A stretch of DNA of 64,000 nt from Polytrichum commune (GCA_950295325.1 OX485808.1:31208527-31272526), one strand, 5' to 3'; shown: positions 10,529 to 23,900, counted from the stretch's first letter. The notes: generated from the sequence alone by a model not told the origin. Made by a program: numbers and translations.

Positions 10529-13500
10529 TGTGAGCCTCAATCCCCCTCACCCTTCGATTGCGTCCTAGTCCGGGTGAGGATTCATGGGCTACATTCAATT
10601 TTGCAAGTAACAAGTGCAAGTAAGGAAAGAGGATAAGAGAAGTGGTGTGTACAACACCTTTCTTTATTACATTCATGTAAGCATTCACAAATGCTTAATT
10701 GCCACACAAGGGCAACCAACAATTAAACCATTACATTCCCCTTCCCTCCAAGCTAATGTCCCTAACTTTCCCATGCAAATTTACCCCAAGGCCTAGGTTG
10801 CAGTCCCAACTCACTCCCTTGCCTACGGAACTTACAGGTTATCCCCGAGGTGCAATTCGGTCCAGTCCATGAGCCCAAGAAGCTTTGATTGTTACTCCTG
10901 TGTTTCCCTTCTCTTGAATTGGTTCAACACTATCCACTTGTTACCTAGTACCTCTACCGTAGCAGCAATAATGAGCAGAGATCCCACATTGAAGTACCTA
11001 AGCTAAGCCTTATCTTCCTTCTTAGCAATTCTTGGCAGCCTGTTCTTAGCATTTCCCTCCGTCGGTTGATGCCTCCACGTCCCCCACCTTTCCTTCCGTT
11101 CTTTCTACAAGAAGCAATCCTTAACAATGTTGCAGCAGGGAGAACCTCATAATCGAACCTTGCCATGAACCTCACCGCAATGCCTTGCACTCAGAAATTC
11201 TTCTTATTCTCCCTCTTCCCATTTATGCTCAAGAGCTGCGAACCGAGGGTCAGGTTCCGCACGGGCATCCCCTGGGCAAGACACCACGATGAGCTTCCGC
11301 GGCAGTGTGTCGAGGCCGCATTAGCACGATGCGGTTGATGGAGTACCGTGCCAGACCTGGATTAATGTGCGCACTCCTTAGCTTGCTCAATGGCCGATGA
11401 TCTTCACTCCTCCTCAGCTGAGCCCATCTCCCTGGTGCTACGGCCAACCGCTTCTAACCGCTGTGTCCTGAACTCATGAGCAGCCACAACATTGTTCCAC
11501 CACACCACTCGAAACTAGCAAGCAGCCTCTACAAAACTTGTCGGTACCAGTTCTGTGGCAAGGGGACAACGACCAGCACTCCTGTCTACCAACCAATCCC
11601 CCAACACAACTAACCACAATCTCCCGAGATACCTCAGAGTTCACAAACCGGCAAAGAGGAAGCAATTCTGATCGGCCCCGGCTTACCACTCACCAAACCC
11701 TCTCCACCTCAGAATTCAGGTACTCAATCCTATCAGTGCTCAGACCTAGAACAAATTTACAAGAGCTCCCACCATAAATCGAAAAGCATTGGCGTTAGAC
11801 CCACGACCACCGGTCATAACCATTTGTCAGACCGTAGCGGCGAGCAGAGGGCTTGCCGCAGCTACAGCTTGCATCGCGCTCAACATCCTTTTGTCCTCCT
11901 TCTCCAGGTTGGGTTAGTGACCGGAGTCCTTGAAGGAATCAACCTTGTCGATATTAAACCTGCCACCCTCTGTCGTCCTCGACACACCAACAGCCGGCAG
12001 CCTCTTTTGATATCGCACTGATTAGACTGCCGCTAGATCGTCCACCTTTTTGTTCATCCTACAATGTATGTCGCAGATTTGACCATTTGTCACAGACGAG
12101 GCGGCGTCTCCAGCATAGATCTCCCCCATCCATCTTTCGCTCGGCCCCCGTTGTGTGGCACCCACAAGGCCGACTCTGGACGCCATGGGCTCCAGGGTTT
12201 AGTAATCTTCACCATACACCCTCCTCTTCCTAATCGGCAGCCTTCACGATCAGATCGACTACTTCTGTGCTGCCCTTTGCTAAGCTTTTTCGAAGGTCAT
12301 GATTCACGACCCTCCTTCCGAACACATCCCTCTCTCTCCACTAAGCCGACACTACGCTGTCATCTCCCTTACCTCCACCGAAGTCGATCTTCCGCATGAC
12401 CCTGGCTCTCCCTCTCTCTTCTTGCTTCTATCCTCCTCTACTCCTCTATTCCCTACATGCATTTTGGCAGGGCTTCGCCCTCTTGCTACCTCCCTCTCTC
12501 CTCTACCTCTCTAACATGCATAATGAGCTCTCTACCTCCTACCTCCCGAGACCCCTCCAACCTCTACCTTTTTTCCCGGGTTGCCCGGCATCTTTCGGGC
12601 CGCCCGAGAGAAAAAACGGGTTGAGACCTTTTCCCTTGGCCTCTCCCTCTTTCAACCCCACTTTCCCTTTTCTTCAATTGACTTCTTCTCCCCCTAGCCC
12701 CATAATTTATTAAGACTCATAGATAGATAGATAAGAATCAAGTTAATTAAGAATAGCCCACCGTAATCGTTAGCAACTCATCACACTCGGTTAATGGTAT
12801 AAATTGCGATTTGTTGCTTTGGAGGTCGCCAAGTCATGTCTCCTTGGTTGGTTGAGGGAGGGAATTTGTACGACACTTAAACGGTCCGGGTTCGACTCCC
12901 GTCGAGTTCGTGTGATCGTTTCATGTGTTACACATGACTTGGTGATGCTAGTGATTTCTAGGCAGGAAATTAGTATCCAACCAACCGGCTCTTACCCATC
13001 CTCCTGAGCTATCCGTGTAAATATCGTTCAATAAATAGCGGTCATTGTCATGACCCCCCTTTTTATTCTATTGGTTTTTCTTGGTCCTTTTAAGCATGTT
13101 TTTACTAGACTCCCCATGAAACGCTTATGCCTTATTCCCCTTTAATCCCCTTAAGGTTAAATTCTCTTCAAGCTCATAATCACCTTTTATCCTAATTTCA
13201 CCGAGGTATTTAACACCTTACCTCTCCCATCCTTGCATACCGAACCCAAGTATTTGAGCAAGGCTTCGCCCTCTCCTCCTTCTTTTTTTCTTTTCTCGCT
13301 TGCCCGCAACCGACCTTTCCAATAATGTAATTTGACCTAGCCTTCTTGTCTTCTAGTTTAGGAGTCCACCTCGCCTACTCACAAATATTCCTTCTCCTCA
13401 TCAATCCATGTGGTCACCTAGGCTAAGGTCCTAGTAGGAATGCACCAATAATTCCTAGTTTCTTCCATAATTGCTTAAACCTTACTTAGCCTTATTAACC

Positions 13501-13553
13501 CCTTTTTGATTAATTTTTCGGTATTTACATGTGAGTGAGATTTTGCGCTCACA
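10529..13553 (-). mobile_element. Solo LTR, family B (3.0 kb)
   Basis: The segment begins TGTGAGCCTCAATC and ends GCGCTCACA, so it has TG...CA ends, and it is flanked by the 5-bp duplication AAGGT (10524-10528 and 13554-13558). The block near 10550-10572 (GCGTCCTAGTCCGGGTGAGG) is shared with the ends of the other LTR families in this window read on the minus strand, which sets the orientation. No gag-pol is present, so it is a solo LTR left by recombination. It is pyrimidine-rich with no credible gene. Confidence 0.7.
12841..12905 (+). other. tRNA-like pol III promoter boxes, possible SINE
   Basis: TTGGTTGGTTGAGG resembles an A box, and GGGTTCGACTCCC, about 35 bp later, is a strong B box. 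Spacing and order fit a tRNA-derived SINE head. The body and 3' end are not clear, so this may be only a tRNA-like fragment inside the solo LTR. Confidence 0.4.
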
Positions 13554-13558
13554 AAGGT

Positions 13559-13908
13559 TTCTAAATATTTATGGGTCTCTCCTTCCAACGGTAGTTTTAG
13601 ATGTTATTGAATGGTACGAGTTTTGCTACTTTGCTTGAATGCTTGAATTTTTTGACTTAGAATTTTCTCTTACGTTGTGACCATAGCCTATGATTAAGCG
13701 GCTCTCACCATAATATGGACAGTCAAAAGTTCCCTGGTTTAATTAGATCATGTGAACTAGTCTCTCTGAAAGGTACCATAAAACCAAGTCTCTGTCCTTA
13801 AAGCCCTCAAAATTTGCACGGAAATAGGTCCATCATTTTTACTGAAAAAAGAGGTCCCACGATTTTTTCTATTCATATTTTCTAAATTTGGGAATGTTAT
13901 TACTATAA
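13559..13908. other. AT-rich flank between solo LTR and LINE
   Basis: Nothing coding is visible. Base composition switches at roughly 13930-13960 from AT-rich to the A/C-rich style of the LINE, which I take as the LINE 5' junction. Confidence 0.35.
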
Positions 13909-14862
13909 TTGGAAAGCGTTGACTTTTTTCTGCTCACCGCTCACACGGTAGCGTCGTTGCAACATAACCTACTACACCTACAACAACACCTTTCACTATT
14001 CTCACAATATCCCACACAACATCACATATATGCACTAATCATAGCCTATAGTCCCATACCTCTACCTCAAATATGCAACCAACAAATGACCCAAAACTTA
14101 GACCCAAGATACCTAACCATACTAAGAAGACTCCACTCCCTCCCTGAAAGCGCACCAACAAGCATCATAACACAAGCCTACCCTAATATTAACGACAATA
14201 CAATCACACATGCCTATTCCCACATCAATGACAACATGGCTAGAGGCAAAGAAACAAACCTACAAGACATAAAAACGAAATTACCTCACGTACCCCGGAA
14301 AATCCTCGAAGAACTCACCAAGTGCACCCAACCAATAAGGGGATACCACCCACACATCCAAACCACCAACACCAACCACACACCACAAACTAATACGACT
14401 CCATACGACCAGCAAACAACGACACTGAAGGTAATCACATGGAACACAGGATGCATAAGCTCCAGCCTACCAGGTATCCAAGAACTTACGCAAATCCTAC
14501 CCACAGACCCACACATTATACTCATACAAGAAACCAAAATTCAAAAACTAAAATCCACAACATACATTGATAGAAAACTACAAAGCCACAAAATCATTTA
14601 CAACAATTCTAACAACCTAACCAACAAACAAAATCGATTTGCCGGACCCACCACGACAAGAGGAGGCATACTCGCAATGATACCTAAAATCATATACACA
14701 AACGAAAACATTACCAAAATACCCACCCCTAGCCCAATATCACACTACTTACAAGCTATCCTTATCAACAATAAACCCATCACACCAATACTCCTCCTAA
14801 ATATGTATATGCCATCACACCCGCATGACATACACCTTATACAAGACATCCAAAAGGAACTC
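13909..14862 (+). pseudogene. LINE: N-terminal region and first half of APE endonuclease
   Basis: The frame opens at 13909 and is cut at 14862 by the gypsy insertion. From residue ~170 it shows the APE pattern: ITWNTG, then QET (catalytic Glu), RGG, and LNMYMP. The coding sense resumes at 26408 in the same frame once the inserted element and one target-site copy are removed. The N-terminal ~165 residues are Gln/Asn/Thr-rich with no domain I recognise. No separate ORF1 or gag-like protein is visible upstream. Confidence 0.75.
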
Positions 14863-15562
14863 TGTGAGCCCAAAAGGGTGCCCACATTTAGTCTTAGACC
14901 CTTGAAACGTTAGTTGATGCACTTTGAAGTAGCATGTTACTTCACAAAAATATAAAAAGAGTGAAATGTTAGTCTTAGAAGTACCATGTTGTAAGAGGCT
15001 AGGATGTGAGTTGTTATTGTGTTTTTACCTTCGGAAGGATTTGAGTGAATGAGGATAGGTAAGGAGAACTTGGATTGAGTAGTTAGTGAGTAGGCTAGTA
15101 CAAATGGATGGAGACAACCAAAGTGACTCAAGAGGCAAGTGCATTCGAATTGGGATGAATGGAGGATCACATGGAGCGCACAAGTGGACCACCTCATCAT
15201 GGCCACTTAATGGGGAAGGCCCAAGGAAGAATGCAAGGTGGAGGATAAGCAAATTCTCAAAGCACCAATCAAATCACGAGTTAAGCATCGTGGTTTGAAT
15301 TAAGTGGTGAGCGACGATTTGGGAAAGTAAGGGGAGAAAGTTATGGCGGCGGAAAGCGAAGGAGGCTAAGTTTGGGTTGAAGCATCCCAAGTTTGGTAAA
15401 GTGTGGTAGGTAGAAAGCCAAGGCTAGTTAAATGTTCGAATTAGGATCCTTGTTGATCATTTGAAGGAGGAAGGCTTAGAAGATAGGATTGGCGCCTACT
15501 AAGTAGGAGGAAATCTCAAGGGCTTATCGTGAGCCTTGAGGGTGCTCACCCCATCAAGCTTA

Positions 15563-15571
15563 CTATATAAT
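15563..15571 (+). promoter_or_regulatory. Candidate LTR TATA box
   Basis: CTATATAAT followed about 30 bp on by TTCCCTCACTCATCC, a usual layout for a plant LTR promoter. The identical copy is at 24938-24946 in the 3' LTR. Confidence 0.6.
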
Positions 15572-16084
15572 CCCTCATTCTTCCCTCACTCATCCTCTCT
15601 TTCCTTTGTGCTCCAAGGCACCCCACGAGTTATAAGTGTGGGTGTGGGAAGCCATATTGGAGCACATGTGTGTGCTTAGTTTTTAGTTTGAGAGCCAAGG
15701 CTTGTTAGCCTTGAAGAGGGTTTGACCTCTTGGTAGAATTAGTGTTGACGTGAAGGATTTTAAAGTTAATTCATGATTCCAATTTGTGGCACTTAAAGTT
15801 CATGTTTTGAATACACGTGGTTGCAAGTTCCATGTTTAAGAGTTGAGCACTTGATGTTGTGATGAGTGCAAAAATATACTTGTGTGGATTAGTTAGTCTT
15901 AGTGAAGTTAGGAAATTCTCTCTCCCCCTCTCCTCTCTAGGATTTTAGGATTTTAGGATTAGAGAAGAATTGTGTGATTAGAAAGGGGTTGTTAGTAGAA
16001 TTAGGGAAATTAGGTAGGAAGATTAGTTAAGGGCTTGAATAATTAGTGAGGTAGTTGGGGATTACAACTACAAAGTTGTGGGTT

Positions 16085-16330
16085 CATGAAGGAGCTGGGT
16101 TTATGAAGGAGCTGGGTTTGTTTAGTTAGAAAGTAAAGAGCTGGGTTTATGAAGGACCTGGGTTTGTTTAGTTAGAAGCTAAGGAGCTGGGTTCATGAAG
16201 GAGCTGGGTTTATGAAGGAGCTGGGTTTGTTTAGTTAGAAGCTAAGAAGCTGGGTTTATGAAGGAGCTGGGTTTATGAAGGAGCTAGGTTTATGTAATTA
16301 GAAAGTAAAGAGATGGGTTCATGAAGGAGC
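16085..16330 (+). repeat. LTR minisatellite (TTTATGAAGGAGCTGGG units)
   Basis: Short units TTTATGAAGGAGCTGGG alternate with TTTGTTTAGTTAGAAGCTAA. The array is copied in the 3' LTR (25460-25705) and, inverted, in the minus-strand LTR around 41400-41590 and 43350-43440. Confidence 0.8.
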
Positions 16331-16500
16331 TTAGTAGATAGCCTACCTAATTAGCTCATAGACAAGTAGTTAGTTACATTATGCTAGTTAGTGTTATGTG
16401 TGGCTTTCACAAGTAAATGTATTTGAGATTGACTATAGAGAATAGTGTTTTTTTTAACACTTGCATCTTCTCTTTAAAAATAAACCACGTGCACAACTTA

Positions 16501-16824
16501 ATGGAGAATGTGGAGCACTCTCGCGATGGCAAGACAAAGGAAGCAAAGACCAAAGGTGCGAGGGAGAGATTGACATAAGTCACATAAGTATTTCTTAATA
16601 CTTAAAGGCTTATGTACGGTATGGAGACACCAAGTGAGACCTCTTATAGTAGCGATACGGAATACACAAGTGATAGTTCAAGTGGTAGTATAGAGTCAAC
16701 GGCACGGACTCCATTTAGGAGAGGGATATCCTTAAGGGCTTGTGTAGCTAAAGCAGCCGGATGGACGTTAGAAGCAAACAAAGACAAAATAGCACCCGAG
16801 CATAAGGAGGTTAAAATAACATAG
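16501..16824 (+). CDS. Small LTR-borne reading frames with RGISLR peptide
   Basis: ATG 16501 begins a 25-residue frame (MENVEHSRDGKTKEAK) ending at 16578. A second frame, 16612-16824 (70 residues), contains RGISLRACVAKAAGWTLE. In the diverged solo LTR at 41594-43348 both parts occur as one 57-residue frame in the same order. The nucleotide differences across the core are almost all synonymous, which suggests selection on a protein. It lies just before the LTR end, upstream of gag-pol; function unknown. An identical copy is in the 3' LTR (25876-26199). Confidence 0.45.
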
Positions 16825-17027
16825 TTAACTTGTGCATTCTCCACATACGTATTGAAATCGTACATTGAGTTGTTAAAAGTGAAATTCCAGTTAAATCCAA
16901 GACCACTTGAAGGGTGAACCTTGTACTATGGACTCATCCAAGTCCAAATCCAATACCGCGGAGGAATGTGAGCCCAAACCCACTACTCGGACTACGGACG
17001 CTTAAGGGTGGGGGGTTTGGCCTCACA

Positions 17028-17052
17028 TAATTGGTGCGTCCGCCGGGAGCGA
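17028..17052 (+). promoter_or_regulatory. Candidate primer-binding site
   Basis: Directly after the 5' LTR lies TAA then TTGGTGCGTCCGCCGGGAGC. TGGTGCGTCC would pair with a tRNA 3' end GGACGCACCA, a pattern that fits some arginine tRNAs. The tRNA assignment is tentative. Confidence 0.5.
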
Positions 17053-17936
17053 AGCGGAAGGTAGTTACAAGACTTGGAGGCGACTAGGAGACTTGGAGGC
17101 AACTAGGAAAAATTGGAGACACAAACTTGAGAGAAGGGAAGGAGCACCCGAAATTCGGTAAGTATTCTCTCTTTGGGTTACATTTGAATTCATTGTATTT
17201 CAACTATTCCTTGGAATGAATTGCATTGTCAATTACGCAAATTCATTTTTGAGGAAGGAGCGCGGCGAAGGTACGTCCTCAACCTTTTTGGGGATTTGCT
17301 AAGAACTTAAAAGGAACCTATAACCGAGTAGCTCATTAAAACATTAGAGGGTAAATTCACCTTAGGACATTGAACTTTGACACTCACCTCGGGGTGAGTC
17401 TCAAAGTTTTGGGAGTTGTCATTTCATGCTCTAGATTAAATTAATATTTCACAAAGTTTATGGTGTTGTTACATTGAGTCACGATTGAGGGGAGTGCTAA
17501 CTCACAGGGGGATGCGATTGCTCAAGGTATGTTTATTTCTTCAAAGTGAACTCATTAACTAATTAAGGAATGCCTTTTGTACTCGTGATTGTTGTTATCC
17601 GTTGTAGAGGGTAATTCCCGAATTGTGGATGGTGTGAGAAGTTGAAGGGTGAAGCCTCGACTTTTAACATAATCTACTCAGAAGGTCACCCCCTCACAAT
17701 CGGTATTGTGGTGAGTGTTAATTTGCGGGAAGGTGCGGAGGTGATGCTCCGACTTAACCAAAAAATTAACATGAACATGCCTATCCCCTATTGGGATTCT
17801 TTCACCTAAGTGGGCTTGCAGGTTCTTTTCCTCACCTCCTAAAAAAATTATAACCACACCAAGACAAGTGAAAATATTAAGAGGGGAATTGCTAGGATTA
17901 TGTGTGGTCAAGTGAGGGTCGATCGATTCTTATGGA
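17053..17936 (+). other. Gypsy leader, non-coding
   Basis: About 880 bp between primer-binding site and gag-pol with no convincing frame; probably holds packaging and translation signals. Confidence 0.5.
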
Positions 17937-20900
17937 ATGCAAGGTAGGACTCGCTCACAAAAACCAAGTTTGATAATAGGACTAGAGAAATCTACTCGAA
18001 AGAGGCGGTCCTCTAAAATCAGTGATAGATTAGAACAAGATAATGTTAGAATAGAGAGTTGTTTGAACGTCGAACCTAGGACTAGGTCAATTCTAGACAC
18101 CTTAGAACTTGGAGCTCAACTTGAAGAGGAGATCACTCCCTCCAAATTGAGTGGTGAAACTTCTTCGGAAAATTACACACTTAGAGAAGAATTCCCGGTA
18201 GAAGTTGATAGGGGATTGTTGAATAGTTCACCGGTCACCATGGCCGAGGAACGGGGGATGGATCCACCACCCATACCCCCAATTCCGCCCATACCTCCTA
18301 TACCTCCAATAGACCCATTGGTTAGGCCAAGAGGCCTACCAATTGTGGTTCCACAAAATTTAGCGGCGATGGATATGCCATCTCATCTCCCTAAATTTTA
18401 TGGGACCAAGGATGAGGACCCCTCTCGGCACATGGAACGGTATATCGAACGGTTGGCTAGCTTCCTCATAACCGACCCGGGTTATTGGTTAGTGTGGTTT
18501 CCTACCACTCTAGAGGGGGAAGCCTATGAATGGTATCGGGATCATGCCGAGGGACATTTTAGGGGATGGGAACAATTACAAAGGGAGTTTCTTAACGAAT
18601 TTAGGCCGGAAGTGGGTCAAAGTACCGCATTAAGGGCATTGTCGTCATTGAAGCAAGGAAGGGAGGAAGAAATTTCGGCTTACATTAGGAGGTTTGATTT
18701 AGTGTGCACTAGATTTGTGGGTACCATGCTCAACGACGACACGCTAAAGCAATTTTTCATTCAAGGGTTTTTTAAGTCCGGAACTATTAAGGGTGTTCTA
18801 GAAAGGAATCCCTTGACCTTGGCGGATGCCAAGCGTGCGGCTAGAGATATTGAAAACTTGGATAAAGATCACGAAAGGCTATGGAGAAGGGAGGATGAAT
18901 TGATCCCACAATTCATCCCCATACGCCCTAGGGTGGTAGCGGTAGAACCCGCTAAGTATGAGAACCAAATTCCATATGCCATTGTGGACACCGGTCCCCG
19001 ACCTTTAGCGGTTAGGGAACCGGCACCTCTTTTGGCACTACCGGCCCCTAGAACGGATCCACACTTGGAGGAGGTTGAGAGAAGACTAGGTGCTAGCCAA
19101 CTAGGATTCCAAGAGGCTATGATAAAACAAATGCAAAGCCTCACGGATCAAATGTCATTAATGATCCGGAGTCAACAACCGGGGCCTCCACCCCCGGTTG
19201 AGTCGGGTAGGCATTCTTCCGGATTATGGTGTGTCCAATGTGGCCAACCGGGCCACACGCGTCAATTTTGTAGAAGTGGGCAAAACCGTGACCAAAGAGG
19301 AAACGGTAACCCACCTCAACAAAATCAACGAGGTCAAGCGCCACCTCACTATGGAAATGGAAGCAATAGAGGACCACAACCTAGAGGGCAAGGTGGCCAA
19401 AATTTAGAGAAGAAGGAATTTCATCCCTTTTGTGGAAGGTGGCACGCTCAAGGACAATGTTGGTCCGAAGGTCAAGAGTTTAATTGTAGCAATTGTGGAG
19501 GAAGTCATCCCTCGGATACGTGTCGCCAACCGGACAAAATAATTAATGTCCCTTACCCGGTGGCTAATCCACAACAACAAGCAAGGGATAATATGCGAGG
19601 TGCTAGGCCACAAGGAGTACCGGCCAATGAACTTAGGCCACCTAACTTATACTATGACCATAGTAATGCTAGGCAAACTTTTCATCCACCGGCGGGCTTG
19701 CAAACTACAACCGGTTACATTCCAATACAAAATAGACAAGGAGTTCCACCTAATGGTAGTAACGGGAGACAAGCGCCTCCAACGGATCCGGGACCATCTA
19801 ACTCCCAAGATGTTAGGTTCATGGATGGAGTGTTGGAGGCCACATGTGATGACATGCTTCCTCTCCCAACGAGAATTGGAGAGGAGCAAAGTCAATGGCC
19901 TCCTCACACCAATGCTATTACATATGAGTTAGTGAAGGGTAAGGGTGTGGTTGAAGAAGCACCTGCACTAGCGGTAACTACTAGGGCTAGGAGAGGGGAT
20001 GCCCCGTTGGAGGTAGGAATAGGAGAGCAAGGAAATTACTCTTCGGATGAAGAGATTAATCTCTCCGAGTTGGATAGGGTAGCTAGAAGAGCTACTAAGG
20101 ATGTGGAGAGGGAAAATATAATTTTACAAGATAGGGAGAGGACTAATGCGGTACATGACTTGGATAATAGCGATGTGGGTGAATGGGAAGGACCGGGGGT
20201 TCCCGTAGACGAATTCGACGTAGTGGGTAATTCTAAGGTGGAAAGATCTACCGGGTACGACTTGTGGGCGGACCTTAGTACACTCAAGGCGGATATTACT
20301 TTCGGCCAACTATTGGAAATTTCACCCACGGCAAGGAAAACATTAAAGGAGGGAATGCCGGTACACAAGAGGATGAGGAAGGTGAAAGCTAAAATAGCCG
20401 CTAGGATCCAATCACAAGGTGGAAGAGACGTGAAAGCTATAGAAATAGAAGTTGTTATAGTAGATAAGGTGGTTCCTAATGTGCTAGTCGACGGAGGGAG
20501 TAGTCTAAATATACTACCGGAGGATACTATGAAAAAATTGGGACTTGGACTCACGGGGCCTTCACCTTTGGTCATAAATATGGCAAATCAAAGTTCGACT
20601 ACGCCTTTGGGGATGATCAAGGATTGTAGAATGACTACGGGAGGTGAGGAGTACTTGGTCACCTTCCATGTCATTAAAATGCACTCCAACAAGGACACCT
20701 TCCCCATTTTGCTAGGTAGGCCTTGGTTGCGGATGGCGAATGCTATGGTCAATTGGGGTGGACCTAAACCATCCATCACTTATGGTCCGGAGGGTAATAG
20801 GGTCATAGTGTCCATTGGTTCATTAGAAGGATGGATGAAGAAGGAGATGTATTTGCCATTGGAGAAGGAAATTGATGACTTAAACGAGAATGAGATTGGC

Positions 20901-23900
20901 AAGGCATTGGTGGGAGTCGTCCATCCCGAAGGTCAAAGGGTTGTTATAGATTCGGGCTCGGGAAGTCTAGGTCCTAATTTTTACAATTATGGGGATAATG
21001 GGGATTATGCCCAATGGCTAAGGGAGTACCCCGAGTCCGAGGTTGATGTAATGGTTACATTTCACCAAGTAGGCTTAGGGAGTGAATTTCCTAGTGTTAG
21101 TTTAGGAGAGGGCTCATTGTTGGAGCCATGTGAGGTGCTCACCGAGGAAGAGTGGGTTAGCGGTGGGTTAACACCTTGGGTAGATGACGTGGAAGAGGGT
21201 GAGGTTAGTTTAATTCATGTAGATGGGACTCAAGAGGAGGATGTGATTATTGAGTCATCGAAATTGGAGGAGCCTTTACATTTCAAGACCACGTCTACGG
21301 GGATAGTTGTAGGTCAAGATGTGAAAGATTACCCCAATGTGCCTTCCGATTGGTATCGGAACAAAGAGGAACAAGCACATGTGTCGGAAGCGGATTGGCG
21401 GTACGTGGATGTGAAATTAAAGAATGGAAAAACCCGACAAATGAAGATGGGCTCCAAATTGGGGGAGAAAGAGGTTAGGGAGTATAGCAATTTGGTGGAT
21501 GAGTTTAGTGATACTTTTGCATGGTCCTACGATGAGCTTAAGGGAATTCCTAGGGAAATGGTAGAGCACCGGATTCCTTTAATTCCGGGGGCGAGGCCAA
21601 TTAGACAAAAGGAGAGGAGGATGAATCCTCAATTGCAATTGTTGGTGAAAGCGGAATTGGAAAGGTTATTGAAGGCCGGGTTTATCAAGCCGGTGGAAAT
21701 CACGGATTGGGTTTCTCCTATGGTCTTAGTAAAGAAAAAAAATGGGAAATTAAGGGTTTGTGTCGACTATAGGAAATTGAATTCGTGCACACAAAAGGAT
21801 CACTTCCCCTTACCTTTTATCACCTTGTTGCTTGAGGAGGTTGGAGGTCATTCGCGATATACCTTTATGGATGGGTATGCGGGTTATAATCAAATTTCCA
21901 TAGCCCTCCAAGATATCCATAAAACGGCTTTTACTACACCTTGGGGTACTTTTGTGTGGGTAGTGATGCCATTTGGGTTATGTAATGCCCCGGCTACTTT
22001 CCAACGATTAGTAATGTATATCTTCACCGACTTGTTGTTCAAATCCATGACCGTCTTTGTGGACGATTTTAGCACACAAAGTAATGTGGATGATCACCTA
22101 CATTGTGTTAGGGAGGCATTGGTTAGGTGTAGGAAGATGAGGTTAACATTGAACCCGGATAAGACATTTTTGGGAGTGAATAAGGGAGTGTTGTTGGGTT
22201 ATGTTGTTAGTGAGAAAGGTAGAGAACCCGATCCGGATAAGATTGCGGCCATAAGCGACTTGGCAACTCCAACCAATTCCAAGGGGATCTCTAAGTTGTT
22301 AGGACATGTGGGATGGTACCGGGAACTTATTCCTAATTTTTCAAAGATAGCGGTGCCCATTACCCATTTGCTAAAAAAGGATGTCAAATTCGAGTGGACG
22401 GATGCTTGTCAAAAAGCCTTTGAGGAATTGCGGGATAGGTTGAGCACCTATCCGGTGTTGATACCACCCAATTGGGGTAAACCTTTTCACGTCTATTGTG
22501 ATGCTAGTAATGTGGCAATAGGGAGTGCGCTTTGTCAAGCAACGGGAGAAAAAGAGAAGGATCAACCTATAGCTTATGCGAGTAAGCAATTGACCCCCGC
22601 CGAAAGAAACTACTCTACAACGGAGAGGGAGTGCCTAGCCATGGTGTTTTCCGTTAAAAAGTTTAGGCATTACCTCATGTGCAACCCGGTTGTATTTTTT
22701 GTTGACCACATGGCTATCAAGTATCTAATTAACAAGGCGGAGTTAAGTGGTAGGTTAGCTAGGTGGGTTTTGTTATTAGAAGAATTCGACTACACGGTGG
22801 AATATAAACCGGGTCGTATGCATTTACAAGCGGACCACTTGTCTAGGTTGTCGGAGGAGATAGGAAAAAATCCGGTAAATGATATGTTAGTAGATGATAG
22901 CCTCTTTGTGGTCACTTCTACACCGGAGTGGTATGCGGGCATAGTGGAATTTCTAACAACCCACAAGTTGCCCAAAGAGTGGACAAAAGAAGAGAGAAGG
23001 AAGGTGAGGGTAAATAGTAGGCAATTTGTTGTAGTGGGCCATAGGTTGTTTAGAAGGGGGTCCGATGGTATTTTACGACGATGCGTGTCAAAAACGGAGG
23101 TTGAAGCGATTTTAATCGCTTGCCACGATAGCGCTTGCGGCGGTCACTTCTCGGGTCAACTCACCGGGCAAAAAATACTTAGAGCGGGCTACTTTTGGCC
23201 TACACTATTTAAGGACGCCCATGACTATGTAAGGAAATGCGACGCTTGCCAACGGTATGCCCGAGACGACCTTAGAATGGAGATGCCTTTACATGTATCA
23301 TTACCCTTAATTCCTTTCGAAAAATGGGGCATCGACTATGTGGGTGAGGTCCATCCCCAATCTTCAAAAGGAATGAAATATATTGTGGTGGCAACCGAGT
23401 ACCTCACCAAGTGGGCGGAAGCCAAAGCGGTGAAGACCGACACGGCGGAACACGCGGCAACATTTATGTACGAAAACATAATTTCGCGGTTCGGGGTGCC
23501 GAAGATCCTAGTAAGCGATAGGGGTACTCACTTTTTGAATGACTTGATTCGAGAGATGACAGAGAAATTTAAAATTGATCACCGGAAGACTACTCCCTAC
23601 CACCCACAAACCAATGGACAAACGGAAAGGGTTAACGGAATTTTGGTGAGTATACTACGCAAGACGGTTATAGACTCGAAGCGGGATTGGGATACGAAAC
23701 TAACGGCGGCACTTTGGGCATACCGTACAACCTATAAGGTAACTACGCGTGCTACACCATTTTTCTTAGTCTATGGTCTTGAAGCGACACTACCAATCGA
23801 ATATGAAGTCGAGTCACTTAGGGTGGCCGTGAGTACGAGACTTACCGAAAGTCAATCCTTACGAAATCGACTAACCGATTTGGAAGCACTTGACGAAGGG

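Larger units (their letters stand above)
14863..17027 (+). repeat. 5' LTR of the gypsy element
   Basis: Starts TGTGAGCCC and ends GGCCTCACA. It holds a TATA box (CTATATAA, 15563-15570) followed by a pyrimidine-rich likely start region, an internal GAAGGAGCTGGGTT minisatellite (16085-16330) and a small reading frame near its end. The same order is found in the 3' LTR. Confidence 0.93.

Noticed and set aside
14937-15298. Frames in the gypsy LTR, repeated at 24312-24673
   Set aside because: No recognisable domain and not kept in the related LTR families, unlike the RGISLR frame.
20036-20575. Minus-strand 179-codon frame inside gag-pol
   Set aside because: Shadow of the gag-pol coding sequence.
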